This document shows, piece after piece, positions 1-11,100 of a stretch of 64,000 bases of DNA. Each line of letters begins with the position of its first letter. The first letter of the stretch is position 1. Both the position numbers and the translations under genes were made by a program. Below the pieces are notes generated by a model that did not search any database, was not told the origin of the DNA, and saw nothing but the letters and a program-made list of their open reading frames with translations. This stretch comes from Rhodoligotrophos appendicifer. Lineage in GTDB: Bacteria; Pseudomonadota; Alphaproteobacteria; Rhizobiales; Im1. The stretch covers positions 1 to 64,000 of the forward strand of contig NZ_VHKL01000017.1 of assembly GCF_007474605.1 (NCBI RefSeq), in the 5' to 3' direction.

Positions 1-89
1 CCATCGCCATGGAAGAGAAGCTGCGCTTCGCCATCCGTGAAGGCGGCCGAACCGTCGGCGCCGGTGTCGTCGCCACCATCGTCGAGTAG
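1..89 (+). CDS. tuf: Elongation factor Tu, 3' end only (second tuf copy)
   Basis: Only the last 28 codons and the TAG stop (87-89) are in the window; the rest lies to the left. The translation ([15 protein letters not shown]...) is the C-terminal beta-barrel end of EF-Tu, the GTPase that delivers aminoacyl-tRNA to the ribosome. Bases 1-88 match 17356-17443 of the complete tuf copy exactly, and the two diverge at the third base of the stop codon. Two tuf copies kept identical are common in proteobacteria. The position just before tRNA-Trp and secE is the usual tufB place. Confidence 0.96.
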   Translation, partial: IAMEEKLRFAIREGGRTVGAGVVATIVE

Positions 90-210
90 GATCGCTTCGA
101 TGGTGCGTGTATAACATTGGACACGCATAGGGACTGGTAAGGCGGCGCGTCCGGTGCTAAGGAGGCGCCGCTGCCGGTTTTCGATTGTATCGAAGCCGGC
201 GGAAAGTTTT
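90..210 (+). other. tuf to tRNA-Trp spacer with two hairpins
   Basis: This 121-base spacer holds two possible hairpins and no gene. The first pairs TGCGTGT (104-110) with ACACGCA (121-127) around a 10-base loop. The second pairs GCCGG plus TTCGAT (173-185) with ATCGAA plus CCGGC (189-200), with a small bulge. Neither has a clear T-run, so they may be processing or weak termination structures between tuf and the tRNA. No convincing -35/-10 pair was found. Confidence 0.3.
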
Positions 211-286
<76 letters not shown>

Positions 287-390
287 AAAGGCAAGACCGG
301 GATATAAGAGGCGATGGTCGCCGTCCTGGGTTACGGTAATTCAAAGCCAGGCGGTGAAGTCTGGTTAAGGTCCGGAACAGGCAGAAGCGC

Positions 391-588
391 ATGGCGAAGA
401 CGAACCCATTCCAATTCGTGCAGCAGGTTCGCGCCGAAATGGCAAAGGTGACCTGGCCGTCACGGAAAGAGACCATGATTACGACCGTTATGGTGATGAT
501 TATGGTGGTCTTCGCTTCTATTTTCTTCCTGATTGTGGACGAAGCTTTAAGCTTTGCCGTGAGCTACATTTTGGGCATCAGAGCGTAA
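391..588 (+). CDS. secE: Preprotein translocase subunit SecE
   Basis: SecE clamps the SecY channel and is essential for Sec-dependent export through the inner membrane. The product has 65 residues, the short one-helix form found in most bacteria. The cytoplasmic amphipathic part carries the family signature AEMAKVTWPSRKE (about residues 15-27), and one membrane helix follows (about 29-50, rich in V, M, I and F). It lies 104 bases after tRNA-Trp and 18 bases before nusG, as in nearly all bacteria. The ATG sits behind a weak AG-rich stretch. Confidence 0.96.
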   Translation: MAKTNPFQFVQQVRAEMAKVTWPSRKETMITTVMVMIMVVFASIFFLIVDEALSFAVSYILGIRA

Positions 589-606
589 GCGGCGGAACGA
601 GAGACA

Positions 607-1137
607 ATGGCGAAGCGCTGGTACATCGTTCACACTTACTCGAATTTCGAGAAGAAAGTGGCTGAGTCGCTGAAGGAGCAGGCGGCACAGCAAGGACTGG
701 CTCATCTGATCGACGAGATCATGGTGCCGACCGAGGAGGTCGTCGAGGTCCGGCGCGGTCGAAAGGTAACGAGTGAACGACGTTTTTTCCCGGGCTACGT
801 CCTGGTTCGGATGGAAATGACTGATCAGGGCTACCATCTGATTAAGAATACGCCGAAGGTGACGGGGTTCCTGGGTTCAGACAACAAGCCGATCCCGATC
901 TCCAATGCCGAGGCCGAACGCATCCTTTATCAGGTAAAGGAGGGTGTGGAGCGTCCACGGCCGTCGATCACTTTCGAAATCGGCGAGCAGGTCAAGGTGG
1001 CCGATGGTCCTTTTGCCTCATTCAATGGCCTTGTCGAGGAAGTTGACGAGGAGCGCTCCCGGCTCAAGGTAGCCGTATCGATTTTCGGCCGACCGACGCC
1101 GGTCGAGCTGGAATTTGGGCAGGTGGAGAAGGTCTGA
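607..1137 (+). CDS. nusG: Transcription termination/antitermination factor NusG
   Basis: NusG binds the clamp helices of RNA polymerase, suppresses pausing, and links polymerase to Rho or to the ribosome through S10. The 176 residues match the usual length. The N-terminal NGN domain starts with RWYIVHTYSNFEKKVAESL and contains FFPGYVLVRMEM. The C-terminal KOW domain contains QVKVADGPFASFNGLVEEV (about residues 128-150). It is cotranscribed with secE (18-base gap) and followed by a 111-base leader before rplK. Confidence 0.97.
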   Translation: MAKRWYIVHTYSNFEKKVAESLKEQAAQQGLAHLIDEIMVPTEEVVEVRRGRKVTSERRFFPGYVLVRMEMTDQGYHLIKNTPKVTGFLGSDNKPIPISNAEAERILYQVKEGVERPRPSITFEIGEQVKVADGPFASFNGLVEEVDEERSRLKVAVSIFGRPTPVELEFGQVEKV

Positions 1138-1220
1138 CCTGTCCGAATAGCGGTGGGAGGCCGGTACATTTGTCAGCCTGCAAATGTCCATTAAAGCCGC
1201 ACCACCACCCTCAAACCAGA

Positions 1221-1236
1221 GCCGGCATGGGCCGGC
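1221..1236 (+). promoter_or_regulatory. Small hairpin in the rplK leader
   Basis: GCCGGC (1221-1226) and GCCGGC (1231-1236) form a 6-bp stem with loop ATGG, directly 5' of the rplK ribosome binding site (GAGGA, about 1240-1244). In enterobacteria L1 represses rplKA by binding a structured leader in this region. Whether this hairpin does the same is an inference; no match to the L1 target was established. Confidence 0.35.
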
Positions 1237-1248
1237 AACGAGGATAGA

Positions 1249-1677
1249 ATGGCAAAAAAGATTACTGGTTATATCAAGCTGCAGGTACCTGCAGCATCAG
1301 CGACGCCCTCGCCACCGATTGGACCGGCTCTTGGTCAGCGTGGTTTGAATATCATGGAGTTCTGCAAGGCATTTAATGCCGCCACGCAGGAGCTGGATAA
1401 GGGGGCGCCATGCCCGACCGTCATAACCGTGTTTCAGGACAAGTCCTTCACCTTTGAGATCAAGACGCCGCCGGCCAGCTATCTGCTGCGCCAAGCCGCA
1501 AAGATTTCCAAGGGATCAAAGGAGCCTGGCAAAGCAAGTGTCGGCTCGGTGACCATGGATCAGGTCCGTGACATCGCCAAGGCGAAGCTCAAAGATCTAA
1601 ATGCACGCGACATTGACCAAGCTTCGAAAATCATCGCCGGTTCTGCCCGGTCGATGGGCCTCTCGGTGACGGAGTAA
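1249..1677 (+). CDS. rplK: 50S ribosomal protein L11
   Basis: L11 binds 23S rRNA at the GTPase-associated centre, where EF-G and RelA act. The 142 residues are the normal length. The N-terminal domain shows the proline helix [20 protein letters not shown] (about residues 20-39), which is the thiostrepton-contact region. The C-terminal rRNA-binding domain ends in [14 protein letters not shown]. The ATG follows GAGGA. rplA starts four bases after the stop, so the two are coupled. Confidence 0.97.
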   Translation: MAKKITGYIKLQVPAASATPSPPIGPALGQRGLNIMEFCKAFNAATQELDKGAPCPTVITVFQDKSFTFEIKTPPASYLLRQAAKISKGSKEPGKASVGSVTMDQVRDIAKAKLKDLNARDIDQASKIIAGSARSMGLSVTE

Positions 1678-1681
1678 TCAT

Positions 1682-2383
1682 ATGGCCAAGATTGCAAAGC
1701 GCATCGCGAAGGTCAACGAGGGCATTAATCCTGAAAAGGCTTATGTCTTGGACGAAGCCCTCAAGATGTTGAAGGAACGGGCGAAGGCGAAGTTCGACGA
1801 GACGATCGAGATTTCACTCAATCTCGGTGTCGATCCACGTCATGCGGACCAGATGGTCCGTGGCGTCTGCCAACTCCCGAATGGTTCTGGCCGCACCGTG
1901 CGAGTGGCAGTGTTCGCTCGCGGCGACAAAGCTGAACAGGCCAAGGCTGCGGGGGCGGACGTCGTTGGCGCTGAAGATTTGGTTGAAAGCGTGCAGGCAG
2001 GAAACATCGACTTCGACCGTTGTATTGCAACCCCTGATATGATGCCCTTAGTGGGGCGCCTGGGCAAAGTCCTCGGCCCGCGTGGCATGATGCCGAACCC
2101 GAAGGTCGGCACCGTTACGCCTGACGTGGCGGGTGCCGTGAAGGCTGCAAAGGGTGGTGCTGTAGAATTCAAGGTCGAGAAGGCCGGGATCATTCACGGC
2201 GGTGTGGGAAAGGCGAGCTTCACCGAGGATGCTTTAGCCGGTAATATCCGTGCCTTCGTCGATGCCGTGGTGAAGGCGAAGCCCGCCGGCGCCAAAGGCA
2301 CTTACCTTAAAAAGGTGTCCTTGAGCTCAACAATGGGGCCTGGGTTGAAGGTAGACCTTGCGAGCGTGAGCAACCCGGCGTAA
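1682..2383 (+). CDS. rplA: 50S ribosomal protein L1
   Basis: L1 forms the mobile L1 stalk of the large subunit and handles E-site tRNA release. In enterobacteria it also represses its own operon. The 233 residues are typical. Family signatures are visible: [20 protein letters not shown] and [14 protein letters not shown], the RNA-binding core. It follows rplK by four bases. A strong hairpin terminator lies 25 bases after the stop, which separates rplKA from rplJL at the transcript level. Confidence 0.97.
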   Translation: MAKIAKRIAKVNEGINPEKAYVLDEALKMLKERAKAKFDETIEISLNLGVDPRHADQMVRGVCQLPNGSGRTVRVAVFARGDKAEQAKAAGADVVGAEDLVESVQAGNIDFDRCIATPDMMPLVGRLGKVLGPRGMMPNPKVGTVTPDVAGAVKAAKGGAVEFKVEKAGIIHGGVGKASFTEDALAGNIRAFVDAVVKAKPAGAKGTYLKKVSLSSTMGPGLKVDLASVSNPA

Positions 2384-2408
2384 AAGGTCGTCATCGCATT
2401 ACGAGATT

Positions 2409-2449
2409 CGCATAAGCAGACCGGCAAAAGCAGCCGGTCTGCTTATGCG
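2409..2449 (+). terminator. Rho-independent-type terminator after rplA
   Basis: A perfect 16-bp stem pairs 2409-2424 with 2434-2449 around a 9-base loop (2425-2433). It is followed by a TTTGGTTTGG stretch, so the U-run is imperfect. It lies 25 bases after rplA. It probably ends or attenuates rplKA transcription, with rplJL read either by read-through or from its own promoter. Confidence 0.7.
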
Positions 2450-2805
2450 TTTGGTTTGGCCAGAGGGTATCGAAGGCGATCCACCCAGCCAAACCGGTCT
2501 AGAAGACCTGTCCGAGACTGCCGGCGCAAGCATGCGAATGTTTGCTTAATAGTCCAGCCGGCATGAGACGGGGAGTGGGTTGATTGATGGCGGATAGTCT
2601 CCCAAATAGAGGTTATCCTTAGCATCAGTTGGTTCGAACCTCGAGATCGCGTCCTTTGCTCCTCGGAGCATCTGGCTGCGGACAGGCAGTGAGCGCCATT
2701 GGAGATGGCACCTGCCTTCGTGCATGGTGGCCTTAGTGCCGATGGCTAGTGTGGAAGCGCAACGCCCTGAATCTCAGGGCAAAAGCGCACGCGAGGAGAG
2801 AGCAA
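2450..2805 (+). promoter_or_regulatory. Long structured rplJ (L10) leader
   Basis: No gene lies in these 356 bases. A composite stem-loop is visible: GCAAGCAT (2526-2533) pairs with ATGTTTGC (2538-2545) over a GCGA (GNRA) tetraloop. It is enclosed by TGCCGGC (2519-2525) pairing with GCCGGCA (2557-2563), leaving an 11-base bulge on the 3' side only. A second hairpin, GCCCTGA/TCAGGGC (2764-2770 with 2774-2780), stands just before the rplJ Shine-Dalgarno. In many bacteria the L10(L12)4 complex binds a kink-turn-containing leader here to repress rplJL. The asymmetric bulge fits that plan but was not matched to a model. No clear promoter was found. Confidence 0.45.
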
Positions 2806-3324
2806 GTGGAGAGAGCTGAAAAGCAAGAGCTCATCACAACGCTCAACCAGGTGTTCCTGACCACCGGCGTCGTTGTCGTGGTTGGCTATCAAGGCTTGAC
2901 GGTGCCGCAGATGAATACTCTGCGTCGCCAGATGGCTGCGGTGGGGGGGTCCTTGAAGGTCGCCAAGAATCGTCTGGTGAAGCTTGCTCTTGATGGTACC
3001 GACTCGGAAGGCATAAAGGATCTTTTTAAGGGTCCGACAGCCGTGGCTTATTCGCCTGATCCGATTTCGGCGCCGAAAGCGTTGATCGCCTATGCCAAGA
3101 CAAACGAAAAACTCGTTATTCTTGGCGGCGCCATGGGAGCGAGGGTTCTCGATCCCGATGGTGTGAAGGCGCTGGCTGAACTGCCGTCTCTCGACGAGTT
3201 GAGAGGCAGGCTGGTTGGCATGATTCAGACCCCCGCCACCCGCATTGCGGGCGTGGTCCAAGCGCCGGCTGCTCAGCTGGCACGGGTTCTCAACGCTTAT
3301 GCCACCAAGAGTGAGGCCGCTTGA
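2806..3324 (+). CDS. rplJ: 50S ribosomal protein L10
   Basis: L10 is the base of the ribosomal stalk and carries the L7/L12 dimers. The start chosen is GTG at 2806, which follows GAGGAGAGAGC and gives [17 protein letters not shown], the conserved N-terminus, and 172 residues. An ATG at 2749 would add 19 residues unlike the family and would place the coding start upstream of the leader hairpin. Typical features are the motif [12 protein letters not shown] and a C-terminal helix (about 130-172) rich in Ala and Leu that binds L7/L12. rplL follows after 52 bases. Confidence 0.95.
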   Translation: MERAEKQELITTLNQVFLTTGVVVVVGYQGLTVPQMNTLRRQMAAVGGSLKVAKNRLVKLALDGTDSEGIKDLFKGPTAVAYSPDPISAPKALIAYAKTNEKLVILGGAMGARVLDPDGVKALAELPSLDELRGRLVGMIQTPATRIAGVVQAPAAQLARVLNAYATKSEAA

Positions 3325-3376
3325 CGGCCTCCATGCATGTGATCCGGTTCGAACTGATTGAGAGAAAGAGAAACCA

Positions 3377-3751
3377 ATGACTGATCTGTCGAAGATTGTT
3401 GAGGAGCTCTCGAGCCTGACGGTTCTTGAAGCTGCCGAGCTGTCGAAGATGCTCGAGGAGAAGTGGGGCGTTTCTGCCGCTGCTCCGGTGGCGGTTGCTG
3501 CTGCCGGTGGTGGTGCCGCTGCCGCTCCTGTTGAAGAGCAGACTGAGTTCAACGTTGTTCTTACCGCAGCTGGCGAAAAGAAGATCAACGTGATTAAGGT
3601 GGTTCGCGAAATCACCGCGCTCGGTCTGAAGGAGGCTAAGGACCTGGTCGAAGGCGCGCCTAAGAACGTCAAGGAAGGCGTTACGAAGGCCGAGGGCGAA
3701 GACCTTAAGAAGAAGCTGGAAGAGGCTGGCGCCACTGTCGAGCTTAAATAG
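3377..3751 (+). CDS. rplL: 50S ribosomal protein L7/L12
   Basis: L7/L12 is the multicopy stalk protein that recruits translational GTPases. The 124 residues include an N-terminal dimerisation segment ([20 protein letters not shown]), an Ala/Val/Gly-rich hinge (about residues 35-52), and a C-terminal factor-binding domain with [26 protein letters not shown]. It has a good ribosome binding site (GAGAAAGAG). Two hairpins separate it from rpoB, probably setting a high ratio of stalk protein to polymerase. Confidence 0.97.
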   Translation: MTDLSKIVEELSSLTVLEAAELSKMLEEKWGVSAAAPVAVAAAGGGAAAAPVEEQTEFNVVLTAAGEKKINVIKVVREITALGLKEAKDLVEGAPKNVKEGVTKAEGEDLKKKLEEAGATVELK

Positions 3752-3760
3752 TGTCGAGCT

Positions 3761-3861
3761 GTCCGTCGGGGCTGAGGCTTCGCCTCATCCCGGCGGATGG
3801 TCAGAAATGGGTTGGATAACGGTTTTCCAGGCAGCCGCCGTTGTAGGCTGCCTGGAAAGCC
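3761..3861 (+). terminator. Tandem hairpins (attenuator) between rplL and rpoB
   Basis: The first hairpin (about 3762-3799) pairs TGAGGC/GCCTCA around TTC and extends outward through GGG/CCC and CCG/CGG with a bulge. The second pairs 3821-3836 with 3846-3861 (16 bp, one G-T) around a 9-base loop. Neither has a clean T-run; the second is followed by GTTTAAAG. In enterobacteria a partial terminator and an RNase III site sit at this position and lower rpoBC expression relative to rplL. The same role here is inferred from position and structure. Confidence 0.5.
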
Positions 3862-3901
3862 GTTTAAAGCGTTGACAGACGCTTCTCACGAAGGAGCAAA
3901 G

Positions 3902-6900
3902 ATGACTCAGACTTTTGCCGGTCGCAGGCGGGTCCGCAAGTTTTTCGGTCGTATGCACGAAGTCGCGGAGATGCCGAACCTCATCGAGGTTCAGAAAGAG
4001 TCTTACCGCCAGTTCCTACAGGTTGAAGAACCAAAGGGTGGTCGTGAGGATAACGGGCTGCAGACTGTTTTCAAGTCGGTTTTCCCGATCAGCGATTTCT
4101 CAGGCCAGGCGATGCTCGAATTCGTCCGTTACGAATTCGAGCTGCCGAAATATGACGTTGAGGAGTGCCAGCAGCGAGGAATGACCTTTGCGGCACCGCT
4201 GAAGGTTACCTTGCGTCTGATCGTATTTGAGCTGGATGACGAGACGGGCGCTAAATCCGTCAAAGACATCAAGGAACAGGATGTCTACATGGGCGACATG
4301 CCGCTCATGACCGATAACGGTACCTTCGTGGTCAACGGTACCGAACGTGTTATCGTTTCACAGATGCACCGGTCACCTGGCGTCTTTTTTGATCATGATC
4401 GTGGCAAGACGCATTCCAGCGGCAAGCTGCTGTTTGCGGGTCGCATCATCCCCTATCGTGGATCGTGGCTCGACTTCGAGTTCGACGCGAAGGACGTTGT
4501 CTTCGTCCGCATCGACAGGCGCCGCAAGCTCCCGGTGACGACGCTCTTCTATGCTCTTGGTCTCGATGGCGAAGAGATCCTGCACTATTTCTACAATACG
4601 GTGACCTACACACGGGCAAATGACGGCTGGCGGACGCCGTTCGATCCGGCTCGTTATCGGGGTGCAAAGCCCGAGCGGGATCTGATCAATGCGGCGACGG
4701 GCGAGGTTGCGGTGGAAGCTGGGCGCAAGGTGACGCCCAGGCTTGCAAGGAAGCTGGCGGAAGAAGGCCTCACTGAGCTGCTCGTTCGCGATGAGGATCT
4801 GTACGGGAACTATGTAGCTGACGAGCTTGTCAATCCTGAGACTGGTGAGATCTACGCCGAGGCAGGAGATGAGATCTCTGAGGCAATGCTGAAGAAGCTG
4901 GCCGAGGTGGGATATGATGCATTGCGCATCCTGGATATCGACCACATCACCACGGGTGCCTATATTCGCAATACCTTAAAGGCGGATAAGGTCGAATCCT
5001 ACGAGCAAGCTCTGCTGGAGATCTACCGGGTGATGCGCCCAGGCGAGCCGCCGACGCGTGAAACCGCGCAGGCGTTGTTCCACGGCCTGTTCTCAGATTC
5101 TGAGCGGTATGATCTTTCGGCCGTAGGGCGCGTGAAGCTGAACATGCGCCTTGACCTGAACAGCCCTGACACGCTGCGGACATTGACGAAGGATGACATC
5201 CTCGCAGTCGTTAAAATGTTAACGGATCTGCGTGATGGTAAGGGTGAAATCGATGATATCGATCACCTTGGCAATCGACGTGTCCGTTCGGTCGGTGAGC
5301 TGATGGAGAATCAGTTTCGTGTGGGTCTGGTGCGGATGGAGCGTGCCATCCGTGAACGCATGAGTTCGGTCGATATCGATACGGTGATGCCGCACGACCT
5401 GATTAATGCCAAGCCCGTCGCAGCAGCGGTTCGGGAATTTTTCGGGTCGTCACAGCTGTCTCAGTTCATGGACCAGACAAATCCTCTGTCAGAGGTGACG
5501 CACAAGCGTAGGCTTTCCGCTTTGGGACCGGGCGGACTTACGCGTGAGCGTGCGGGCTTCGAAGTTCGCGACGTGCATCCAACTCACTATGGGCGTATCT
5601 GTCCGATCGAAACGCCGGAAGGCCCCAATATCGGTCTGATCAACTCGCTGGCGACGTTCGCACGAGTGAACAAGTATGGCTTCATTGAAGCCCCCTATCG
5701 GAAGGTCGTTGATAGTCATGTGACCGACGAAGTGGTCTATCTTTCCGCCATCGAGGAGGGGAAATACCATATCGGTCAGGCCAATGTTGAGCTGTCGAGC
5801 GATGGTTTGTTGACGGAAGAGCTCATAACCGCCCGGGCGTCGGGTGATGTCACGATGGTGACGCCCGACCGTGTGGATTATGTCGACGTATCGCCAAAGC
5901 AGCTCGTGTCCGTTGCCGCCGCCTTAATTCCATTCCTCGAAAACGACGACGCTAATCGGGCCCTTATGGGCTCCAACATGCAGCGTCAGGCGGTTCCGTT
6001 GATAAAGACGGATGCGCCTTTGGTGGGCACTGGCATGGAAGAAGTCGTGGCGCGCGATTCAGGTGCGGCGATTTCTGCCCGCCGCAGCGGGATCGTGGAC
6101 CAAGTTGACTCGCGCCGTATCGTGATCCGCGCCACAGAGGAGACCGACGCCTCGCGTTCGGGCGTCGATATTTTCAACTTGTCGAAATTCCAGCGATCCA
6201 ACCAAAACACCTGCATCAATCAGCGTCCGCTGGTGCGGGTGGGAGATCGTGTAAAGGCAGGAGATATTATAGCCGATGGGCCGTCCACCGATCTTGGGGA
6301 CTTGGCTCTGGGTCGAAATGTGCTCGTCGCCTTTATGCCCTGGAACGGCTACAACTTCGAAGATTCGATCCTGATCTCTGAGCGGATGGTTCGAGACGAC
6401 ATCTTCACCTCCATCCATATCGAAGAGTTCGAGGTGATGGCCCGCGACACAAAGCTGGGTCCTGAGGAAATCACGCGCGATATACCCAATGTCGGCGAGG
6501 AAGCTCTCAAGAACCTTGATGAGGCAGGCATCGTCTACATCGGAGCTGAGGTCCGTCCTGGCGATATCCTGGTGGGTAAGATCACGCCAAAGGGTGAGAG
6601 CCCGATGACGCCCGAAGAGAAGTTGCTTCGGGCAATCTTCGGCGAGAAGGCTTCGGACGTCCGGGACACGTCTTTACGTGTGCCACCAGGAGTTCAGGGT
6701 ACGATTGTTGAGGTCCGGGTTTTCAACCGCCATGGCATCGACAAGGACGAACGCGCTCTGGCGATCGAGCGCGAGGAAATCGAGCGTCTCGCGAAGGATC
6801 GCGATGACGAAATGGCTATCCTTGATCGGAATACTTACGGCCGTCTCACCGACTTCCTGCTCGGCAAGGACGCCGCGGGTGGCCCTCGCGGTTTCAAGCT

Positions 6901-7987
6901 CGAGGGAAAAATTGAGAGTGGCAAGCTCGACGAGATGCCCCGCTCGAAATGGTGGGAAATAGCGCTGGCTGACGAAAAGTCACTCGGCGAGCTCGAAGCC
7001 ATGCGACAGCAGTATGAAGAGTCCAAGAAGCGTCTCGAACAGCGCTTCTTGGATAAAGTAGAGAAGTTGCAGCGGGGCGACGAGTTGCCGCCCGGTGTGA
7101 TGAAGATGGTGAAGGTCTTTGTCGCAGTGAAGCGTAAAATACAACCTGGCGACAAAATGGCTGGCCGTCACGGGAACAAGGGCGTGATTTCTCGCATTGT
7201 TCCAGTCGAAGACATGCCCTTTTCCGAGGACGGGACACATGTGGACATGGTGCTCAATCCGTTGGGCGTGCCGAGCCGGATGAATGTCGGTCAGATCCTC
7301 GAGACGCATCTGGGCTGGGCTTGCGCTGGACTCGGCAAACAGATTGCTGAGCTTGTTGACATCTATCGGGAGAGTCACGACGTAAAACCTCTGCAGCACA
7401 AATTGACCGCAATCTATGGCAAGTCAGATGGCATCGACGCGTTGAGCGAGCATGAGCTTGTAGACTTTGCCGACAGCATGCGCGGCGGTGTGCCAATGGC
7501 AACCCCAGTCTTCGATGGTGCGAAGGAGGAAGACATCGTTCGTATGCTGTCCGAAGCGGGAGTTGATACGTCGGGGCAGGTGACCCTCTACGATGGCCGA
7601 ACCGGAGAGGCCTTCGATCGTCGCGTGACGGTGGGGTACATTTATATTTTGAAGCTCCATCACTTGGTCGACGACAAGATTCATGCTCGATCGATCGGAC
7701 CTTACAGCCTAGTCACCCAACAGCCTCTGGGTGGCAAGGCCCAGTTCGGTGGGCAGCGCTTTGGCGAAATGGAGGTGTGGGCACTCGAAGCTTACGGTGC
7801 CGCCTATACGCTTCAAGAGATGCTCACCGTGAAGTCGGACGATGTTGCGGGCCGCACAAAGGTCTATGAGGCGATCGTCCGTGGTGACGATAACTTTGAG
7901 GCCGGTATTCCGGAGAGCTTCAACGTTCTGGTCAAGGAGATGCGCTCGCTGGGTCTCAACGTCGAACTTACAAACTCCGAGGAGTAG
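3902..7987 (+). CDS. rpoB: DNA-directed RNA polymerase beta subunit
   Basis: This is the beta subunit of the core RNA polymerase. The start chosen is ATG at 3902 behind AAGGAG, giving [16 protein letters not shown] and 1361 residues, normal for alphaproteobacteria. The reading frame is open back to 3797, but that part overlaps the hairpin leader and has no family similarity. The rifampicin region (about residues 514-545, [20 protein letters not shown] and on) has D524, H534 and S539, matching E. coli D516, H526 and S531, so it reads as sensitive. GRHGNKGV and the C-terminal part that contacts beta-prime are present. rpoC follows after 124 bases. Confidence 0.98.
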   Translation: MTQTFAGRRRVRKFFGRMHEVAEMPNLIEVQKESYRQFLQVEEPKGGREDNGLQTVFKSVFPISDFSGQAMLEFVRYEFELPKYDVEECQQRGMTFAAPLKVTLRLIVFELDDETGAKSVKDIKEQDVYMGDMPLMTDNGTFVVNGTERVIVSQMHRSPGVFFDHDRGKTHSSGKLLFAGRIIPYRGSWLDFEFDAKDVVFVRIDRRRKLPVTTLFYALGLDGEEILHYFYNTVTYTRANDGWRTPFDPARYRGAKPERDLINAATGEVAVEAGRKVTPRLARKLAEEGLTELLVRDEDLYGNYVADELVNPETGEIYAEAGDEISEAMLKKLAEVGYDALRILDIDHITTGAYIRNTLKADKVESYEQALLEIYRVMRPGEPPTRETAQALFHGLFSDSERYDLSAVGRVKLNMRLDLNSPDTLRTLTKDDILAVVKMLTDLRDGKGEIDDIDHLGNRRVRSVGELMENQFRVGLVRMERAIRERMSSVDIDTVMPHDLINAKPVAAAVREFFGSSQLSQFMDQTNPLSEVTHKRRLSALGPGGLTRERAGFEVRDVHPTHYGRICPIETPEGPNIGLINSLATFARVNKYGFIEAPYRKVVDSHVTDEVVYLSAIEEGKYHIGQANVELSSDGLLTEELITARASGDVTMVTPDRVDYVDVSPKQLVSVAAALIPFLENDDANRALMGSNMQRQAVPLIKTDAPLVGTGMEEVVARDSGAAISARRSGIVDQVDSRRIVIRATEETDASRSGVDIFNLSKFQRSNQNTCINQRPLVRVGDRVKAGDIIADGPSTDLGDLALGRNVLVAFMPWNGYNFEDSILISERMVRDDIFTSIHIEEFEVMARDTKLGPEEITRDIPNVGEEALKNLDEAGIVYIGAEVRPGDILVGKITPKGESPMTPEEKLLRAIFGEKASDVRDTSLRVPPGVQGTIVEVRVFNRHGIDKDERALAIEREEIERLAKDRDDEMAILDRNTYGRLTDFLLGKDAAGGPRGFKLEGKIESGKLDEMPRSKWWEIALADEKSLGELEAMRQQYEESKKRLEQRFLDKVEKLQRGDELPPGVMKMVKVFVAVKRKIQPGDKMAGRHGNKGVISRIVPVEDMPFSEDGTHVDMVLNPLGVPSRMNVGQILETHLGWACAGLGKQIAELVDIYRESHDVKPLQHKLTAIYGKSDGIDALSEHELVDFADSMRGGVPMATPVFDGAKEEDIVRMLSEAGVDTSGQVTLYDGRTGEAFDRRVTVGYIYILKLHHLVDDKIHARSIGPYSLVTQQPLGGKAQFGGQRFGEMEVWALEAYGAAYTLQEMLTVKSDDVAGRTKVYEAIVRGDDNFEAGIPESFNVLVKEMRSLGLNVELTNSEE

Positions 7988-8111
7988 GGACTCTGCTCAC
8001 CATGGGCTCCGGGAAGATTGCAATTCGCACTCCCGGAGCGACCAAGTCCACATCTGTGGACTTCAGATTTTCATTTGCATGCGCGCCGCTCGCGCGAAGG
8101 AGCCTGGACCG

Positions 8112-11100
8112 ATGAATCAAGAGGTCATGAACCTTTTCAATACCGGAAGTCCCCCTCAGACTTTCGACTCGATCAAAATCTCGGTGGCGTCTCCCGAGAA
8201 GATCCTGTCCTGGTCCTATGGCGAGATCAAGAAGCCAGAAACGATCAACTACCGGACTTTCAAGCCGGAGCGCGACGGTCTGTTCTGCGCCCGCATTTTT
8301 GGCCCGATCAAAGACTACGAGTGTTTGTGCGGCAAGTACAAGCGCATGAAGTATAAGGGCGTTATCTGCGAGAAATGCGGTGTCGAAGTCACTTTGAGCC
8401 GTGTCCGGCGTGAGCGGATGGGCCATATCGAACTTGCGGCTCCCGTCGCCCATATCTGGTTTCTAAAGTCTTTGCCGAGCCGCATCTCGCTTTTGCTCGA
8501 CATGACGCTGAAAGAGATCGAGCGGGTCTTGTACTTCGAGAACTATATCGTGCTCGAGCCAGGTTTGACTCCGCTGAAGCCCCGGCAGTTGCTGACCGAA
8601 GACGAGTTCATTGCCTATCAGGATGAGTATGGTGAGGACAGCTTCACCGCGTCTATTGGCGCTGAAGCCATTCGAGAGCTCCTCCGCGAAATCGATCTTG
8701 ATAAGCTCTCAGACAGTCTGCGTCAGGAGATCGCCGAGTCGACTTCCGAGCTTAAGCCGAAGAAGCTTGCCAAGCGACTGAAGCTGGTCGAGGCCTTCAT
8801 GGAGTCCGGCAACAAGCCGGAATGGATGATCCTGACGGTAGTCCCCGTGATCCCGCCGGAGTTGCGTCCTCTGGTGCCTCTGGATGGCGGCCGGTTCGCG
8901 ACATCGGATCTGAATGATCTCTATCGTCGTGTCATCAATCGCAATAACCGGTTGAAACGGCTTATCGAACTCAAAGCACCTGACATCATCATCCGCAACG
9001 AGAAGCGCATGCTTCAAGAAGCGGTCGACGCGTTGTTCGATAACGGTCGACGCGGCCGGGTGCTGACCGGTGCGAACAAGCGGCCCCTGAAATCCCTTTC
9101 CGACATGCTCAAGGGTAAACAGGGCCGGTTCCGCCAGAACCTGCTGGGCAAACGCGTCGACTATTCTGGGCGCTCCGTGATCGTGGTTGGGCCTGAGCTC
9201 AAGCTGCATCAGTGTGGCTTGCCCAAAAAGATGGCGCTCGAACTGTTCAAGCCGTTCATCTATTCCCGTCTCGATGCAAAGGGCCTGGCGGCGACCGTCA
9301 AGCAGGCTAAGAAGCTTGTCGAGAAGGAGAAGCCCGAAGTCTGGGATATCCTGGACGAGGTCATCCGCGAACATCCGATCCTCTTGAACCGGGCGCCAAC
9401 TCTCCACCGCTTGGGCATTCAGGCGTTTGAGCCTGTACTTATCGAAGGCAAGGCGATCCAGTTGCACCCGCTTGTTTGCGCGGCTTTCAATGCCGACTTC
9501 GACGGCGATCAGATGGCGGTGCATATCCCGCTGTCGCTGGAGGCTCAGCTCGAGGCTCGAGTGCTGATGATGTCCACGAACAATGTTCTGCATCCGGCGA
9601 ATGGGCAACCGATCATCGTGCCATCGCAGGATATTGTGCTTGGCCTTTATTATCTGTCCCTAATGCGACAGAACGAGCCGGGCGAGGGGATGATCTTTGG
9701 GGGGATGTCGGAGATCGATCACGCCCTCGAAGCCAAGGTTGTGACCCTTCACTCGAAGATCAAGTGTCGCTACACAGGCGTCGATCTGGAAGGCAAGGAG
9801 TTCACGAAGATCTATGAGACCACCCCGGGCCGGATGAAGATCGGCCAGCTTCTGCCTAAGCGTATCGGTATTTCCTACGATCTTTGTAACAAGCTCCTCA
9901 CCAAGCGTGAGATCAGCCGAATGATTGACGCGGTCTACCGCCATTGTGGCCAGAAGGAATCTGTCATTTTCTGCGACCAGATTATGGGCCTCGGCTTCGT
10001 CAATGCCTTCAAAGCTGGAATTTCCTTCGGCAAGGACGACATGGTCATCCCTGAGGCCAAGGAAAAGCTCGTTGAGGAGACGCGGCAGCTGGTTAAGGAA
10101 TATGAGCAGCAATATGTCGATGGGCTGATTACGCAGGGTGAGAAGTACAACAAGGTGGTTGATGCCTGGGCAAAATGCACAGACAAAGTCGCCGATGAAA
10201 TGATGGCCAAGATCTCGGCCGTTGAATTTGAGCCCGGTTCGAACCGCGAGAAGCCGATCAATTCCATCTACATGATGGCCCATTCTGGGGCGCGGGGCTC
10301 TCCGGCGCAGATGAAACAGTTGTCAGGCATGCGCGGGCTTATGGCCAAGCCGTCGGGAGAGATCATCGAGACGCCGATCATCTCCAACTTCAAGGAAGGT
10401 CTCTCGGTTCTTGAATACTTCAACTCGACGCACGGTGCTCGTAAGGGCCTGGCGGATACGGCCCTCAAGACGGCCAATTCCGGTTACTTGACACGTCGTC
10501 TTGTCGATGTGGCGCAGGACTCGATCATCACTGAAGAGGATTGCGGAACGGATGAGAGCATAACAACGAGCCCGCTAATTGATGCGGGTGAAGTTGTTGT
10601 CTCTATCGGTACCCGGGTCTTGGGCCGGACGGCTTTTGAGGATGTGGTTGATCCCGCGACGGGCACGGTCATTGTTCCCAAAAATCAGGAGATCATGGAA
10701 GAGCATCTGGAGCCGATCGAGAAGGCCGGCATTCAGACCATCCGCATTCGTTCTGTGCTGACCTGCCATACGCGTTTCGGCGTCTGTGCGAAATGCTATG
10801 GGCGCGATCTCGCCCGTGGCACGCCGGTTAACATGGGCGAAGCAGTGGGTGTAATCGCGGCGCAATCCATTGGTGAGCCGGGCACCCAGCTTACTATGCG
10901 GACCTTCCATATCGGCGGAACCGCACAGGTTCTGGACGAGTCGTTCCTGGAATCAGCTCATGACGGTACGATTAAGCTGAAGAACCGCAACGTGGGCCGC
11001 GACAGTCAGGGCCGTCTCGTAGTCATGGGTCGTAACACGTCGATTGCCGTTCTGGACGACAACGGAAACGAACGTGCGACCCACAAGGTGATCTATGGAA

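Noticed and set aside
3797-3901. In-frame extension of rpoB upstream of ATG 3902
   Set aside because: It translates the hairpin leader, has no similarity to RpoB N-termini, and the ATG at 3902 has AAGGAG before it.
5434-5535. Possible rifampicin resistance in RpoB
   Set aside because: All key residues of the region (D524, H534, S539) are wild type.
7842-8111. In-frame extension of rpoC into the end of rpoB
   Set aside because: It overlaps rpoB in another frame; the conserved RpoC start MNQEVMNLF with its own ribosome binding site is at 8112.
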